Assembly (NCBI RefSeq): GCF_003173355.1 | Contig: NZ_QGMY01000003.1 | Span: forward strand, 1 to 64,000 | DNA: 64,000 nucleotides | Direction of reading: 5' to 3' | DNA from: Methanospirillum lacunae | GTDB lineage: Archaea > Halobacteriota > Methanomicrobia > Methanomicrobiales > Methanospirillaceae | Notes under the pieces: generated by a model | Database searches by the model: none | Told to the model about the DNA's origin: nothing | What the model saw: only the letters and a program-made list of their open reading frames with translations | Shown: positions 8,792 through 18,578 of the stretch, one piece after another | Position numbering within the stretch: the first letter of the stretch is position 1 | Layout of the letters: each line of letters begins with the position of its first letter | Made by a program: the position numbers and the translations under genes

Positions 8792-9439
8792 ATGGCAGAT
8801 GATGTGAATATTGGAGATGTTGCATCCTCGGCACTGGATGGAGTCACCCTTATTGCAGGATATATGGGTTCACTCTGTCTTTTTATCGGGGGACTGACCA
8901 CCTTTTTCCCGGTCCCTTTTCTCGGGCAGATTACGTACCTGAATGGGCCAACCGGCACAGGGGTACTATATCTTCTGATTGCAGGAATCTCTGCTTACAT
9001 TACGTATACAAGAAAATTTTTTCTCCTTTACATATGCGGAGGGCTTGCAGCAGTAACTGCTGGATATGATATCCTAAATGGGACCCGGCTTGGATATGTA
9101 ATGCAAATGGCACTCGGGGGAGGGTTGTCAGCTTCAATGGGAGGAACCCAGGATCCAATAGTATCAGGTATGATGCAAAATGCTGGTTTTACGATTCCTA
9201 CCGCATGGATGGTTCTTGCAGGTGGTATATTTATTCTATGTATAACGCCGAGTCTCGTTCAGAAGAAAAACGATAATAGCAAGGGGGGCGAGCCCACAAA
9301 AACAAAAAGGGATCAGATACTGGAAAACCGGATGAAAGAACTGGACAACCTTATCCTGATTTATGAACGAGGCCATATCACAAAAGAAGAATTCAACAAA
9401 CTAAAAACTGAGATCATGAACCGGGACAGGTTGAAGTAA
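8792..9439 (+). CDS. Membrane protein with C-terminal SHOCT-like domain
   Basis: I do not recognise a specific family for the first part. The 215-residue protein has about four hydrophobic segments (residues roughly 15-45, 52-70, 74-92 and 132-155), glycine-rich and likely membrane-spanning. It then has a polar linker and a C-terminal helical pair, DQILENRMKELDNLILIYERG followed by HITKEEFNKLK, which fits the short SHOCT domain found at the ends of many membrane proteins and thought to help oligomerise. It stands alone between a divergent pyrophosphatase gene and a downstream RNB nuclease gene 61 bases away. No enzymatic motif is visible; a structural or stress role is only a guess. Confidence 0.7.
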   Translation: MADDVNIGDVASSALDGVTLIAGYMGSLCLFIGGLTTFFPVPFLGQITYLNGPTGTGVLYLLIAGISAYITYTRKFFLLYICGGLAAVTAGYDILNGTRLGYVMQMALGGGLSASMGGTQDPIVSGMMQNAGFTIPTAWMVLAGGIFILCITPSLVQKKNDNSKGGEPTKTKRDQILENRMKELDNLILIYERGHITKEEFNKLKTEIMNRDRLK

Positions 9440-9500
9440 TCAGTCAAATACTGGTGGATCAAAGCTAGCATCAGATCATAAATGCAGGAACAATCACATC

Positions 9501-10976
9501 ATGCAGAATAACAATCAGGTAGACCTCAAAACAATCGCATACAACGCGATGGTAAAATACGGATTTGAACCAGTCTTTCCAAAATCAGCACTTAATGAAG
9601 TTCAACAGGTTACAGAAAAAAAGATAGAACCCTGGCCCATAAAAACCCGTGATTTGAGAGCACTCCTCTGGTCATCAATCGATAATGTTGACTCCATGGA
9701 TCTCGATCAAATCGAATACTGTGAGAAAGGGAACAATGGTGAGATTCATGTTAAAATCGCTATCGCAGATGTCGATTTTTTTGTTCTAAAAAATACCCAC
9801 ATTGACAGGCATGCTTCACATAATGGAACTTCTGTTTATACGGGGATAGAAACCTTCTCAATGCTTCCGGATCCCCTCTCTAAAGGTGTTTCATCACTAC
9901 TTCCCGGGCCTGATCATCTTGCGATGGTGATAGAGTATACAGTCATGACCGATGGAACGTTCAGGCCAGGTGGCCTCTACCGGGCTGTTGTAGTTAACAA
10001 GGCTAAACTCATCTACGAGGAGGTTGGTGACTGGCTTGAAGGAAAATCCGGAGTTCCCAAGGCTGTTCAATCGGTACCAGGACTTAAAGAACAAATTGAA
10101 TTACAGAATACTGCGGCGGAGCGATTGAAGCAACACCGCCGGGAACAGGGAGCACTTGATCTTGGTACTCTTGAAGCTAATGCAATTGTAAGTCAGGGAA
10201 AAGTTCTGGACCTGGTTGTTCAGGATCAGAATATGGCCAGATGCCTGATAGAAGAATTCATGGTAGCAGCGAATGGAACCACCGTTGCATTTCTGAATTC
10301 AGCAAATATGCCAATGATCCAGAGAATTGTCCGGACACCAAAAAACTGGGAGGGGATCAGAATGACAGCTGCTCAATACAGGGAAAAACTTCCACGGGCA
10401 CCTGATACCCGGGCACTGGCAAAATTTTTGATCAGACGCAGAAAGGCCGATCCTGAACGTTTTCCAGATCTTTCTCTCACGATAGTAAAACTCATGGGGC
10501 CAGGTGAGTATGTTCCGCTCATCCCGGGTGAACCACCAGTCGGACATTTTGCACTTGCGGTCACAGATTACACGCATGGAACTGCACCAAATCGAAGATA
10601 TATTGATCTTATCATTCAACGCATCATCAAATCAGTCCTCGATAATAAAACGAATCCATATACAAATGCAGAATTGAAAGAGTTAAGTACCTGGCTTACA
10701 GGTCGCGAAAAGGGATCGAAAAAAGTTGAGCGGTACATGCAGAAGGCTGCAGCGGCAGTGCTCCTCCAAAACAGGATCGGGCAGTTATTTGAAGGACTTG
10801 TGACTGGTGCTTCAGATAAAGGTACCTATGTCAGAATACTGAGTCCTCCTGTTGAAGGAAGGGTTGTTCAAGGATGTCGGGGTCTTTATGTTGGACAGAA
10901 AGTCAGGGTACGTCTTCTCAGAACTGATCCCTATCAAGGGTACATAGACTTTGATTGTACCGGAAAAATCAGGTGA
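9501..10976 (+). CDS. RNB-domain 3'-5' exoribonuclease (RNase II/R family)
   Basis: This is predicted to degrade RNA from the 3' end in the cytosol. The 491-residue protein has a short N-terminal region, the RNB catalytic domain, and a C-terminal S1-like beta domain (about 425-490, GLVTGASDKGTYVRI). The metal site reads IDNVDSMDLDQ: Asp61, Asp67 and Asp69 match Asp201, Asp207 and Asp209 of E. coli RNase II, but the fourth Asp (Asp210) is Gln70 here. Other RNB signatures (IAIADVDFFV and SMLPDPLS near residues 90-130) are present. No N-terminal cold-shock domains are seen, so it is shorter than bacterial RNase R. The Gln could mark a subfamily or alter metal use. It is a single gene; the start is ATG 9501. 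Confidence 0.85.
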   Translation: MQNNNQVDLKTIAYNAMVKYGFEPVFPKSALNEVQQVTEKKIEPWPIKTRDLRALLWSSIDNVDSMDLDQIEYCEKGNNGEIHVKIAIADVDFFVLKNTHIDRHASHNGTSVYTGIETFSMLPDPLSKGVSSLLPGPDHLAMVIEYTVMTDGTFRPGGLYRAVVVNKAKLIYEEVGDWLEGKSGVPKAVQSVPGLKEQIELQNTAAERLKQHRREQGALDLGTLEANAIVSQGKVLDLVVQDQNMARCLIEEFMVAANGTTVAFLNSANMPMIQRIVRTPKNWEGIRMTAAQYREKLPRAPDTRALAKFLIRRRKADPERFPDLSLTIVKLMGPGEYVPLIPGEPPVGHFALAVTDYTHGTAPNRRYIDLIIQRIIKSVLDNKTNPYTNAELKELSTWLTGREKGSKKVERYMQKAAAAVLLQNRIGQLFEGLVTGASDKGTYVRILSPPVEGRVVQGCRGLYVGQKVRVRLLRTDPYQGYIDFDCTGKIR

Positions 10977-11059
10977 TATATTGAGTTGGTACAGATATTA
11001 TCCTTATGTTTTCAAGAAGTGTAAAGAAAATCAATGGTAATATTGGAATATAATTCCCA

Positions 11060-12367
11060 TTATATCATCTTAATGACATCTGCTGGGCAGCAGATCTCAA
11101 ACCTGGCACCAATTCCGGGACAGCCGGTTTCACAGATGGTTATACCGGTAATAGAGAGAATTTCACGTGAAAGGAAAAGCCCAAGTCCGGTATTCTTACC
11201 GTACTGAAATGTGAATACCTTCTCTTTTTCTTCAACAGGAATACCAACACCGTCATCATCACAGATAAGAAAACAAGTATTTTCGCGATTTTCAACATAA
11301 AATCTGATGAAAGTGTTTTTTAGCCCATATTTTACCGAGTTGTGGATCAGATTTGCAAACACTTTCTCGATTAGGGGATCTGCATATATCTGGATATCAG
11401 AAGGGATTTCATTATCGAACCGTATCTGGTTTAATGAAGTGTGCCTGAGTGAATTTTCAACGAGATTTCTGATGCCCTGCCATACTGGAGATTTTATCCC
11501 GATATGCTGGTACTCATCAGTAAAGCGAACAGTCTCTACAGTCTGTCCAACAATCTTCATGGCCTTCTTGATATATGCCCAGGCATTTTCAGGATTTTCC
11601 TCACGATCAGAGTAGGCAATCTCAAGATATCCCTGAAGTGAAGTAAGTTGATTTAAAAGATCATGACGGGTAATAGTAGCCATGAGTTGGAGTTTATTGT
11701 TTGCACCTGCAAGTGCAGTTTCAACCCGCTTACGTTCTGAATTCTCAAAAATTAGATCAGTATTTGACTTCTGCAGTTCTTGAACAGTATTTTTAAGTTC
11801 TTCATTCAGGTAATTGAGTCTATCATGAGTCTCCTGTAGTTCTGAGTAATTCTTGACAGCTATCTCATATGTTGAGAGAAGAATATTCAAAATCTGTCTG
11901 CGATTAGCGCTTATTTTAAAAACTTCACCTGCAAAAGAGACATCCAGGCACAAATCCGGATTGCCAGGATCCGGAGTAGTTCTTGTGAGATACGTGCCCA
12001 CAATTCTTCCATTAATTGATGACGGGTCAAACGGTTTGATAATAAAGTTGTCTGCACCTACTGCCAGACCTTTAATTACATCAATTGGATCATACAGGTT
12101 TGTTACAAGAATAACGGGAATATCTGCATTATTTAGATTAGTTTTTATTGTCCGGCAGAACGTATACCCATCCATCTCAGGCATCAGGACATCTGTGAGA
12201 ATGAGATCCGGCTTATTATCAGAGATCACAGAAAGGGCCTCTGCACCGTTTGATGCCAGCGATACACTATACCCTTCCTTTGACAGGATATAGCGGAGAT
12301 ACTCTGCCTGGGTCCTGTTATCCTCAACAATCAGAATCTTCTTTGGCAATATGGCAGATGTATCCAT
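11060..12367 (-). CDS. Receiver domain-histidine kinase hybrid
   Basis: This cytosolic two-component protein probably takes phosphate from the CheA-like kinase encoded just upstream. The 435-residue chain opens with an intact receiver domain: ILIVEDN, phosphoacceptor Asp59 in ILTDVLMP, and the Lys in FIIKPFD. A coiled-coil stretch (about 165-215) follows, then a kinase dimerisation helix with the H-box ITRHDLLNQLTSLQGYL and an ATP-binding domain (N-box FANLIHNSVKYG, G1 CDDDGVGIP, G2 GLGLFLSREIL). No membrane segment or DNA-binding domain is present. It starts 7 bases after the CheA gene ends and closes a four-gene minus-strand operon. Its kinase core closely resembles that of the multi-PAS kinase at 18.6-21.5 kb, so the two are probably paralogues. 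Confidence 0.88.
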   Translation of the reverse strand: MDTSAILPKKILIVEDNRTQAEYLRYILSKEGYSVSLASNGAEALSVISDNKPDLILTDVLMPEMDGYTFCRTIKTNLNNADIPVILVTNLYDPIDVIKGLAVGADNFIIKPFDPSSINGRIVGTYLTRTTPDPGNPDLCLDVSFAGEVFKISANRRQILNILLSTYEIAVKNYSELQETHDRLNYLNEELKNTVQELQKSNTDLIFENSERKRVETALAGANNKLQLMATITRHDLLNQLTSLQGYLEIAYSDREENPENAWAYIKKAMKIVGQTVETVRFTDEYQHIGIKSPVWQGIRNLVENSLRHTSLNQIRFDNEIPSDIQIYADPLIEKVFANLIHNSVKYGLKNTFIRFYVENRENTCFLICDDDGVGIPVEEKEKVFTFQYGKNTGLGLFLSREILSITGITICETGCPGIGARFEICCPADVIKMI

Positions 12368-12374
12368 TTATCTC

Positions 12375-14801
12375 TCAACCAGTTTTTTCCATCTCTGAAG
12401 ATGGTTTTCCTGAAAGAAGATCACTGATGACAGTAAGGAAGGAGTCTTTTTCAAAATTACTCTTCACCAGATATGCATCTGCACCAATTGCTCTTCCATG
12501 CTCTCGATCCTCAACAGAATCAAGCGATGTGATTAAAACTACCCCGAGACGAGCATAACGGTCGTCTGTCCGGATTTTTTCGGTGAGAGTGAACCCACTC
12601 ATCCGGGGCATATCGACATCAGATACGACCATATCAAACTCATACTCCTTAAGTTTTGCGAATGCATCCACGCCATCACATGCCGTCTGTACTAGGTATC
12701 CTGCCATCTCCAGAATTCTCTTTAAAAGTGCACGTGAGGTGACAGAATCTTCAACGACCAGGATCCTCCTCCCTTCACGTTCAGTTTTACCAACTGGACG
12801 TTCCTGACGCCCAGAGATGAATGCTTCCTGGATCAGTTCAATGGGGTCAAGGACCATTGCCACTGTACCATCACCGAGTATGACAGCTCCCGTGATTCGT
12901 TTGACGCTCTTAAGGAGGCTCCCCAGTGGTCTAACTACAATTTCCTGTACCTGAATCACCTCATCTACAACGCATGCAATCTGTCTGCCTCCATATTCCA
13001 TCGTTACGATCGGAACTGGAGCGGTACCTGTAAGTCGCGGTCCAGGATCAGGAATTCCAAGTGCCTGAGTTAGCAGAACCACCCTGACAGTTTCCTTATC
13101 AATGCGAGCAACAAGTCGTGATCCCCGATATTTGAACAATGATGGATCAGCCCTGATAACCTGTTTAACCTGTTGAAGAGGGAGCACATAAGTCTGGCCT
13201 CCTGCTCTTACCACGACACCCCGAAGAGTGGCCATACGTACAGGCAGAACTATGGTAATTGAGGTTCCTTTCAGAGATTCTGATGAGATCATCACATCTC
13301 CCCCTAGCCTGCTCACCACATCATCGACAATAGCCAGACCAAGCCCTCTGCCTGATAACTCACTAACTTCTCGACAAGTTGAAAGACCGGATCTGAAGAT
13401 GAGCCACAGTGCTTCTTCATCGGTCAGTTGCGGCGCCTGTTTTGAGGTAATAACGCCTTTTTCAACAGCAATCTCGCGAACCATCTCCCGATCGATACCG
13501 GCTCCATCATCAATTATTTCAATACTGACTTTACTTCCGGAATGTGGTGTCACCCTGGCCAAAAGAAGACCATTATCTGGCTTTCCTCTCGCTCGCCTTA
13601 CATCAGGAGTTTCAAATCCATGATCAATAGAATTGTGGATCAGATGCATTAACGCAGGCTTAAGTGATTCAAGAATACGTCGATCCATCTCAATCTCGCC
13701 ACCCTCTATCTTCAGGTCCACTAATTTTCCTGATTCACGTGAATAGTCACGAACAAATTTGTGAAATGGAGAGAGGATTGTGGATATCGGAAGGAGAACT
13801 GCATCATGAATAAGATCAGATATCTCACTCGTACTGACCTCAAGAGCCGATCGATCCATGTCGGTTGCACGAATATGGAGTGAGAGATCATGCTGGAGAC
13901 TAACCACAAACTCATGATCAAATTTAAAAAAATCAATTAACCTCTCAAGGGGGAGTAAAATATCAGGTGGAAGAGATGATTTCTGAATACCGTATGTAAA
14001 CTCGCGAATCTGGTGAAGATCCCCTTCAATCTGTGAGTAGTTCCACTTCCAGAGAGAAAACGTACTCATCATATCTTCCAGTTCCCGAAGGCGTTGTGTA
14101 ATGAAAAGCCTGGTAGTAAGAAGATCATCTGAGCCGCCTATTAACTGATCTAATTTATGCGACGATATCCTGACTGTATCAGTTCCCGGGGTATGTCCGG
14201 GTGTACCCCGACCACCGGGTTGTAATTCATGTCTTGTTTCCTGACCAGATACAATGGATTCAGGTGCAGAAAATTCTGATTTAGTAGGTTCAAAGTGAGA
14301 TTTATATGGAGATGAAATATCCAAAACATTGTTGCATCCAGAAGGGGGGATATTTGATCCGATCATTTCTGGAAAGGCATCTGATTCAAAAACGGCACCT
14401 TTTTTTTTCTCAATCAGGGACGTCCTTAAGGCACATACTATCTCGGATGAGATAAATTCTGACGAAGGGTTGGAAGAAAGAAGCGAATAGATGACTGTGA
14501 TAGAACGATGGAGCAGATCATAAACTCCAGAGTCTGAACTGATCTCTTCTCGTTTGAGTGCTGAAAAAACATTTTCTATGTTCTGACATACAGACTCAAT
14601 TTCTTTAAGATTTACTGCACGAGCGGCTCCTTTCAGACTGTGGGTTTTCCTAAAAACCTGTTCAATCAGTTCAGCCTGATCTTCTTCTTTTGCCTTTTCA
14701 AGACTGATGAGACCCTGGGATATATCTGTGAGAATCTCATCAGCCTCTTCGCGGAATGTGGCAAGCAGCCACTCATGGAACTCTTCGTCAGAACTGATCA
14801 T
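12375..14801 (-). CDS. cheA: CheA-type histidine kinase with C-terminal receiver (CheA-REC hybrid)
   Basis: This is the core kinase of a chemosensory array. The 808-residue protein has an HPt domain with His54 in RKTHSLKGAAR, a variable linker (about 115-205), a dimerisation region (about 210-370), a HATPase domain (MHLIHNSIDHGFE, IIDDGAGID, LSGRGLGLAIV), a CheW-like domain (about 550-670), and a C-terminal receiver with Asp728 in VVSDVDMP and Lys780. There is no separate P2 CheY-binding domain that I can recognise. A fused receiver suggests an internal phosphate sink or a relay step, as in the alternative-function chemosensory systems rather than the archaellum-linked Che system. It follows the chemoreceptor gene by 10 bases. 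No cheY, cheB, cheR, cheC or cheD lies beside it. Confidence 0.92.
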   Translation of the reverse strand: MISSDEEFHEWLLATFREEADEILTDISQGLISLEKAKEEDQAELIEQVFRKTHSLKGAARAVNLKEIESVCQNIENVFSALKREEISSDSGVYDLLHRSITVIYSLLSSNPSSEFISSEIVCALRTSLIEKKKGAVFESDAFPEMIGSNIPPSGCNNVLDISSPYKSHFEPTKSEFSAPESIVSGQETRHELQPGGRGTPGHTPGTDTVRISSHKLDQLIGGSDDLLTTRLFITQRLRELEDMMSTFSLWKWNYSQIEGDLHQIREFTYGIQKSSLPPDILLPLERLIDFFKFDHEFVVSLQHDLSLHIRATDMDRSALEVSTSEISDLIHDAVLLPISTILSPFHKFVRDYSRESGKLVDLKIEGGEIEMDRRILESLKPALMHLIHNSIDHGFETPDVRRARGKPDNGLLLARVTPHSGSKVSIEIIDDGAGIDREMVREIAVEKGVITSKQAPQLTDEEALWLIFRSGLSTCREVSELSGRGLGLAIVDDVVSRLGGDVMISSESLKGTSITIVLPVRMATLRGVVVRAGGQTYVLPLQQVKQVIRADPSLFKYRGSRLVARIDKETVRVVLLTQALGIPDPGPRLTGTAPVPIVTMEYGGRQIACVVDEVIQVQEIVVRPLGSLLKSVKRITGAVILGDGTVAMVLDPIELIQEAFISGRQERPVGKTEREGRRILVVEDSVTSRALLKRILEMAGYLVQTACDGVDAFAKLKEYEFDMVVSDVDMPRMSGFTLTEKIRTDDRYARLGVVLITSLDSVEDREHGRAIGADAYLVKSNFEKDSFLTVISDLLSGKPSSEMEKTG

Positions 14802-14811
14802 GGCATCAGGT

Positions 14812-17202
14812 TCAGACGTGATACTGTTCGGTAATCTTCTTTAGTCTGACTCCAAGTTCGTGTAAATCTTCTGCAGTTTTCTCTGCTTTTCTGGTTGTAT
14901 CGAGGTTCTTTTGAGCTGCATCACGGATCTTCTCTATTGCCATGGATATCTGATCCATTCCAGCAACCTGATCCTGAATTGAAGTTGCAATCTCAAGCGC
15001 TTCCTGTGATGAATCAGCACTGGTTCGGGTGAGCACTTCAATTGCTTCTCTTGCATCACTTGTAAGGCGGGCGGCATCAGCCACAGTTTTTGTTCCCCGT
15101 TCGGTAGAAACCACCGTTGACGTAACACCACGCTGAATATCAGTTAGAATTGTCCTGATATTGGCTGTTGCCTGTTTTGATTGCTGGGCAAGGTTATGGA
15201 TCTCATGTGCCACCACAGCAAATCCTTTGCCGAATTCTCCAGCTTTTGCTGCTTCGATTGAAGCATTAACCGCGAGGAAGTTGGATTGATCAGAGATCTC
15301 AGTAACAGTGGCGATAATTTCTCCGATTGCCTGACTCTGTTCAGATAGTTTGATGACATTAATCCCAATCATGTCCATCTGCCTCTGGATATGATTCATA
15401 CCATCAAGTATCTCCTGAACAGATCTCTGTCCTTCACCAGATACCTGAATAGCCCGGAGTGCTTTCTCAGACACGGCTTTTGTCTTCTGGTTTGCAAGTT
15501 CGGTCTTCTTTCTTACCGCTTCTACAGTGTCTGAAGTCTCATTCACCGTTTCTGCGGTTTGATAACTTGCAGACGAAAGTTGTGTCGTTACAGTAAGAAT
15601 CTCACTTGACGCAGAAGAAAGTACAGAAACACCCTCATACAACTCTTCTGTGATCAATTTCATCAATCGCGAGAGTTCTATACCAATAGTGTTTAACGCA
15701 TCCCGGTATGCAACAAACTCACCAGCAACAGGAATAGTTTCATCAAAACGGGCAGTAAAATCACCTGAAGCATAATACCGGGCTAGACGCATGGCTTCAT
15801 TGACCGGTTCAGTGATCGTTTCAAGCGTTTTATTGAACCCTGCGATAATCATTCGATATCCACCAGAGAATGCGGTTTCATCACCTCTTACAGAGAGATC
15901 ACCAGCACGGGCAACATTGGTGAGTTTGATCGTTTCTTTGTGCAGATGATCAAGTGACTCAACCATCATTCTTAAAGCAGGCCTGATCTCATCACGATCA
16001 TCCACAGGTTCAGAAAACTCAATGATGTACTCACCGGTAGCAATCTTCTTTATCGTCTCTACAACATTGGTCTGAAGATCATCTGCAAATTCATCCATCG
16101 TAGCAGCCATAATGCCGATCTCATCCTGACGGTGGATCTTTAATCTTGCTGAAACATGGCCGTTGCGAAGTTCTTTGATCATAACGACCACCTGTTGAAG
16201 AGGTACTGATATTGAGCGTCCGAACATTATCGCGATGATGGCACCGAGAAGAATGGAGGCTGTAACCAATGCAAATATGGTATTTCGAAGAGTATCAATC
16301 GGGCCTGAAAAATCAGAAAGATCAGCACGTGAGACAATATACCAGTCAAGAGGTTCATAGTAGGTATATGCATCAAAAACCATTGTCCCATTATAATTAT
16401 GGGCTATGGATCCCTCCTTCTTGTCAAACATCTCCCTGATGTATTTCATATCCGAGATATTTTGTCCTGCAAGAGCTGGGTGAATCAGTACGTTTCCGGA
16501 ACCATCAAAAACATACATGTATCCGTGCTTGCCAACTGTCGTCTCATTGATGCTTTTCTTGACGATATCCAGAGTTTGTCCTTCTTCTGTTCCTGCAAAG
16601 AGCACACCAATGACTTCACCATTCTGATCTTTTATCGGTTCATAGGCAGTAACATAATTTTTACCAAATAGATCACGCCTGCCATAATAGGTCTCCCCTT
16701 TCTTAACGGCCACATCATACACATTATCAGTCAGATGAGTACCTACTGCCCGCTCCCCATCAGTACCGATAACATTTGTTGAAATTCTGACAGCATACGA
16801 GTTATTGTATACCTGAAAGACAGTAGCAGCCCCACCCACAAGTTCCTGAACTTTATCAACGATTTCAAAATTATTATTGACAACATACCGGTTACCGTTT
16901 CTATCGATAAGTGTCATATTTCCATCAACGATTGAGGGTGTTCCTTTTGAGTAAAAATTCTGCTTTAAAACATTCAGGTCACTATTAACCTTAACACGGG
17001 TCAGTTTATAGACATCATTGGTCCAGCCTTTCATGTCCTGAACCTGTGTCTCAAGCAATGTCTCAATCTGTTCGTTGATTACACTGCTAGAACTGGAATA
17101 CGCTACAACACCAAGCAGTAATGTCGGAATAATAGCTAAAAAGAGACAAATAACCAATATTTTTGTACCTACTCTCAAATCTCTGAAAAATTGAATCATC
17201 AT
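14812..17202 (-). CDS. Methyl-accepting chemotaxis protein with Cache sensor
   Basis: This is a membrane chemoreceptor. The roughly 796-residue protein has an N-terminal membrane helix (about 15-38), an extracellular double Cache-type sensor (about 45-300, Cache_3/Cache_2-like), a second membrane helix (about 305-325), a HAMP domain, two more HAMP-like or linker segments (about 375-530), and a C-terminal signalling domain with the hairpin tip ending [17 protein letters not shown] and [15 protein letters not shown]. The frame can open at 17220, but AGGAG lies 4 bases before the ATG at 17202, so that start is preferred. It sits between the CheW and CheA genes and should form the array with them. 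The ligand cannot be read; small organic acids are common for such Cache domains. Confidence 0.92.
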   Translation of the reverse strand: MMIQFFRDLRVGTKILVICLFLAIIPTLLLGVVAYSSSSSVINEQIETLLETQVQDMKGWTNDVYKLTRVKVNSDLNVLKQNFYSKGTPSIVDGNMTLIDRNGNRYVVNNNFEIVDKVQELVGGAATVFQVYNNSYAVRISTNVIGTDGERAVGTHLTDNVYDVAVKKGETYYGRRDLFGKNYVTAYEPIKDQNGEVIGVLFAGTEEGQTLDIVKKSINETTVGKHGYMYVFDGSGNVLIHPALAGQNISDMKYIREMFDKKEGSIAHNYNGTMVFDAYTYYEPLDWYIVSRADLSDFSGPIDTLRNTIFALVTASILLGAIIAIMFGRSISVPLQQVVVMIKELRNGHVSARLKIHRQDEIGIMAATMDEFADDLQTNVVETIKKIATGEYIIEFSEPVDDRDEIRPALRMMVESLDHLHKETIKLTNVARAGDLSVRGDETAFSGGYRMIIAGFNKTLETITEPVNEAMRLARYYASGDFTARFDETIPVAGEFVAYRDALNTIGIELSRLMKLITEELYEGVSVLSSASSEILTVTTQLSSASYQTAETVNETSDTVEAVRKKTELANQKTKAVSEKALRAIQVSGEGQRSVQEILDGMNHIQRQMDMIGINVIKLSEQSQAIGEIIATVTEISDQSNFLAVNASIEAAKAGEFGKGFAVVAHEIHNLAQQSKQATANIRTILTDIQRGVTSTVVSTERGTKTVADAARLTSDAREAIEVLTRTSADSSQEALEIATSIQDQVAGMDQISMAIEKIRDAAQKNLDTTRKAEKTAEDLHELGVRLKKITEQYHV

Positions 17203-17248
17203 AGAACTCCTCATTACCACATTTCTAAAACTCTGTGAATGATTACCT

Positions 17249-17262
17249 GCCAGAATATACTC
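17249..17262 (-). promoter_or_regulatory. Putative internal TATA box before the chemoreceptor gene
   Basis: On the minus strand this reads AGAGTATATTCTGG, about 50 bases before the preferred start at 17202 and inside the 74-base gap after the CheW gene. It could give the chemoreceptor extra transcripts independent of cheW. Confidence 0.35.
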
Positions 17263-17276
17263 TTACCAGACATTTT

Positions 17277-18326
17277 TCACACTGCCCGTTTACCTGTTGC
17301 TACGGAATGTTCTAATTCGCCGGATTGATCCACAATCATTTTTGGATCTTTTAATATTGCTGCTGCGTTAATAACTATCAGACCTGTATTCATAATACCA
17401 AAGATGTAATTTGGTTGCCCGGGTGCAAATTCAGGGCCTGCTTTTTGTAACTCTTCAATAGGAAGAAGACTAATCCCAGTTATCTGATCTGCAAGAATAC
17501 CAAATGTAATATGGCCATCAGTCAGGACAATAACCTGATTCAAATCAGTAAGGCCTCGTTCCGGAATAGAGAGCAGAACTCTGAGATCAACCAAAGGAAT
17601 AATCTCTCCCCTGACAGGACAAACTCCGATAATATGGTCAGGTGCTGTTGGAACAGGGGTGATTTCTCTGGTAAGAACAACCTCCCGCACAAACCGCATT
17701 TCTGCTGCATAATCACGGTAAACCAACCTGAATTTTATAACCTCCAGTGAGGAGGGTTCAGGCAAGCCACCTTCAAGCCTGGCAAGATCTCTGGCACGAT
17801 CTGAAAGTTGTTTTCTAATCTTTCCTATATCAGGAGATTCATCTAAACCTGAAAAATAGTTTGATTGCGTTTTTGGTAAATCCGCAATTCTGTTAGTAAG
17901 AGGTATAGAAATTTCATTATACCCAGTATTCCATGACTCCAGAAAAAGGGTTAGATCACTAATGAATACAAGTTCCTTTGTAAATATAATACCAGGAATA
18001 GAATATTCAGGTGGTACATCCGGGATCTCATTTCCCATATTATCCCTGACAACATATGTCTCATCGACCCAGAGTGCAACAGTGGATTTCCCGGTTTTGG
18101 CAATAATCAGGCTATCGTTCAGGCATGGAGAACGCTTCGGCAATCCAAAAAGGCTTCTTAGAGAATAAACCAAAACCCGGGTTCCATGAAGATTTAAGGT
18201 ACCGGACACCCCAGGAGAATCAGAAGGTTTAGTGTCGAATGCAGCCATCCGTACCAGATACATGCTCTCATCAAGGGGTATGGCACCTTGCACCCCACCT
18301 ATTGAAAAATGAAGAATGTTAGCCAT
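17277..18326 (-). CDS. cheW: Tandem CheW-domain coupling protein
   Basis: This cytosolic adaptor would link chemoreceptors to CheA. The 349-residue protein is about twice the usual CheW length and contains two CheW-like modules, roughly 1-145 (FSIGGVQGAIPLDESMYLVRM and following) and 195-335 (FRLVYRDYAAEMRFVREVV, with HIIGVCPVRGEIIPLVDLRVLL). The second module is the more typical one. A linker of about 50 polar residues joins them. It is the first gene of the operon with the chemoreceptor, CheA hybrid and receiver-kinase. A double CheW could bridge receptor and kinase rings or cap array edges; that is inference. Confidence 0.87.
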   Translation of the reverse strand: MANILHFSIGGVQGAIPLDESMYLVRMAAFDTKPSDSPGVSGTLNLHGTRVLVYSLRSLFGLPKRSPCLNDSLIIAKTGKSTVALWVDETYVVRDNMGNEIPDVPPEYSIPGIIFTKELVFISDLTLFLESWNTGYNEISIPLTNRIADLPKTQSNYFSGLDESPDIGKIRKQLSDRARDLARLEGGLPEPSSLEVIKFRLVYRDYAAEMRFVREVVLTREITPVPTAPDHIIGVCPVRGEIIPLVDLRVLLSIPERGLTDLNQVIVLTDGHITFGILADQITGISLLPIEELQKAGPEFAPGQPNYIFGIMNTGLIVINAAAILKDPKMIVDQSGELEHSVATGKRAV

Positions 18327-18357
18327 AATTGAGATGAATTACTCCATCTATGCAGTT

Positions 18358-18369
18358 ATTAAATATAAA
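18358..18369 (-). promoter_or_regulatory. Putative TATA box for the chemosensory operon
   Basis: On the minus strand this reads TTTATATTTAAT, 32-43 bases before the cheW-like ATG at 18326. The 252-base gap it lies in (18327-18578) shows nothing else that I can support beyond AT-rich sequence. Confidence 0.45.
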
Positions 18370-18578
18370 AACCAACGGATGTTAATACTCCCTTTTATAC
18401 AGGTATTATATTTAATATCAAATCGAGGGAGTAATCAGGACAATTGAATAAATAATGTAGAAAAAACCTATCCGGGCGAGAGCACAATACAGACGTTATA
18501 TGAGATAATATGCACAATGATTATAAATTCCAGTTTTTCCCTCGCGTTCTTTCTGCTATTCAAAAACCATGAAATAAT

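Noticed and set aside
12375-18326. The archaellum-controlling Che system
   Set aside because: No cheY, cheB, cheR, cheC, cheD or archaellum gene is linked, and the output is a kinase; an alternative chemosensory system fits better.
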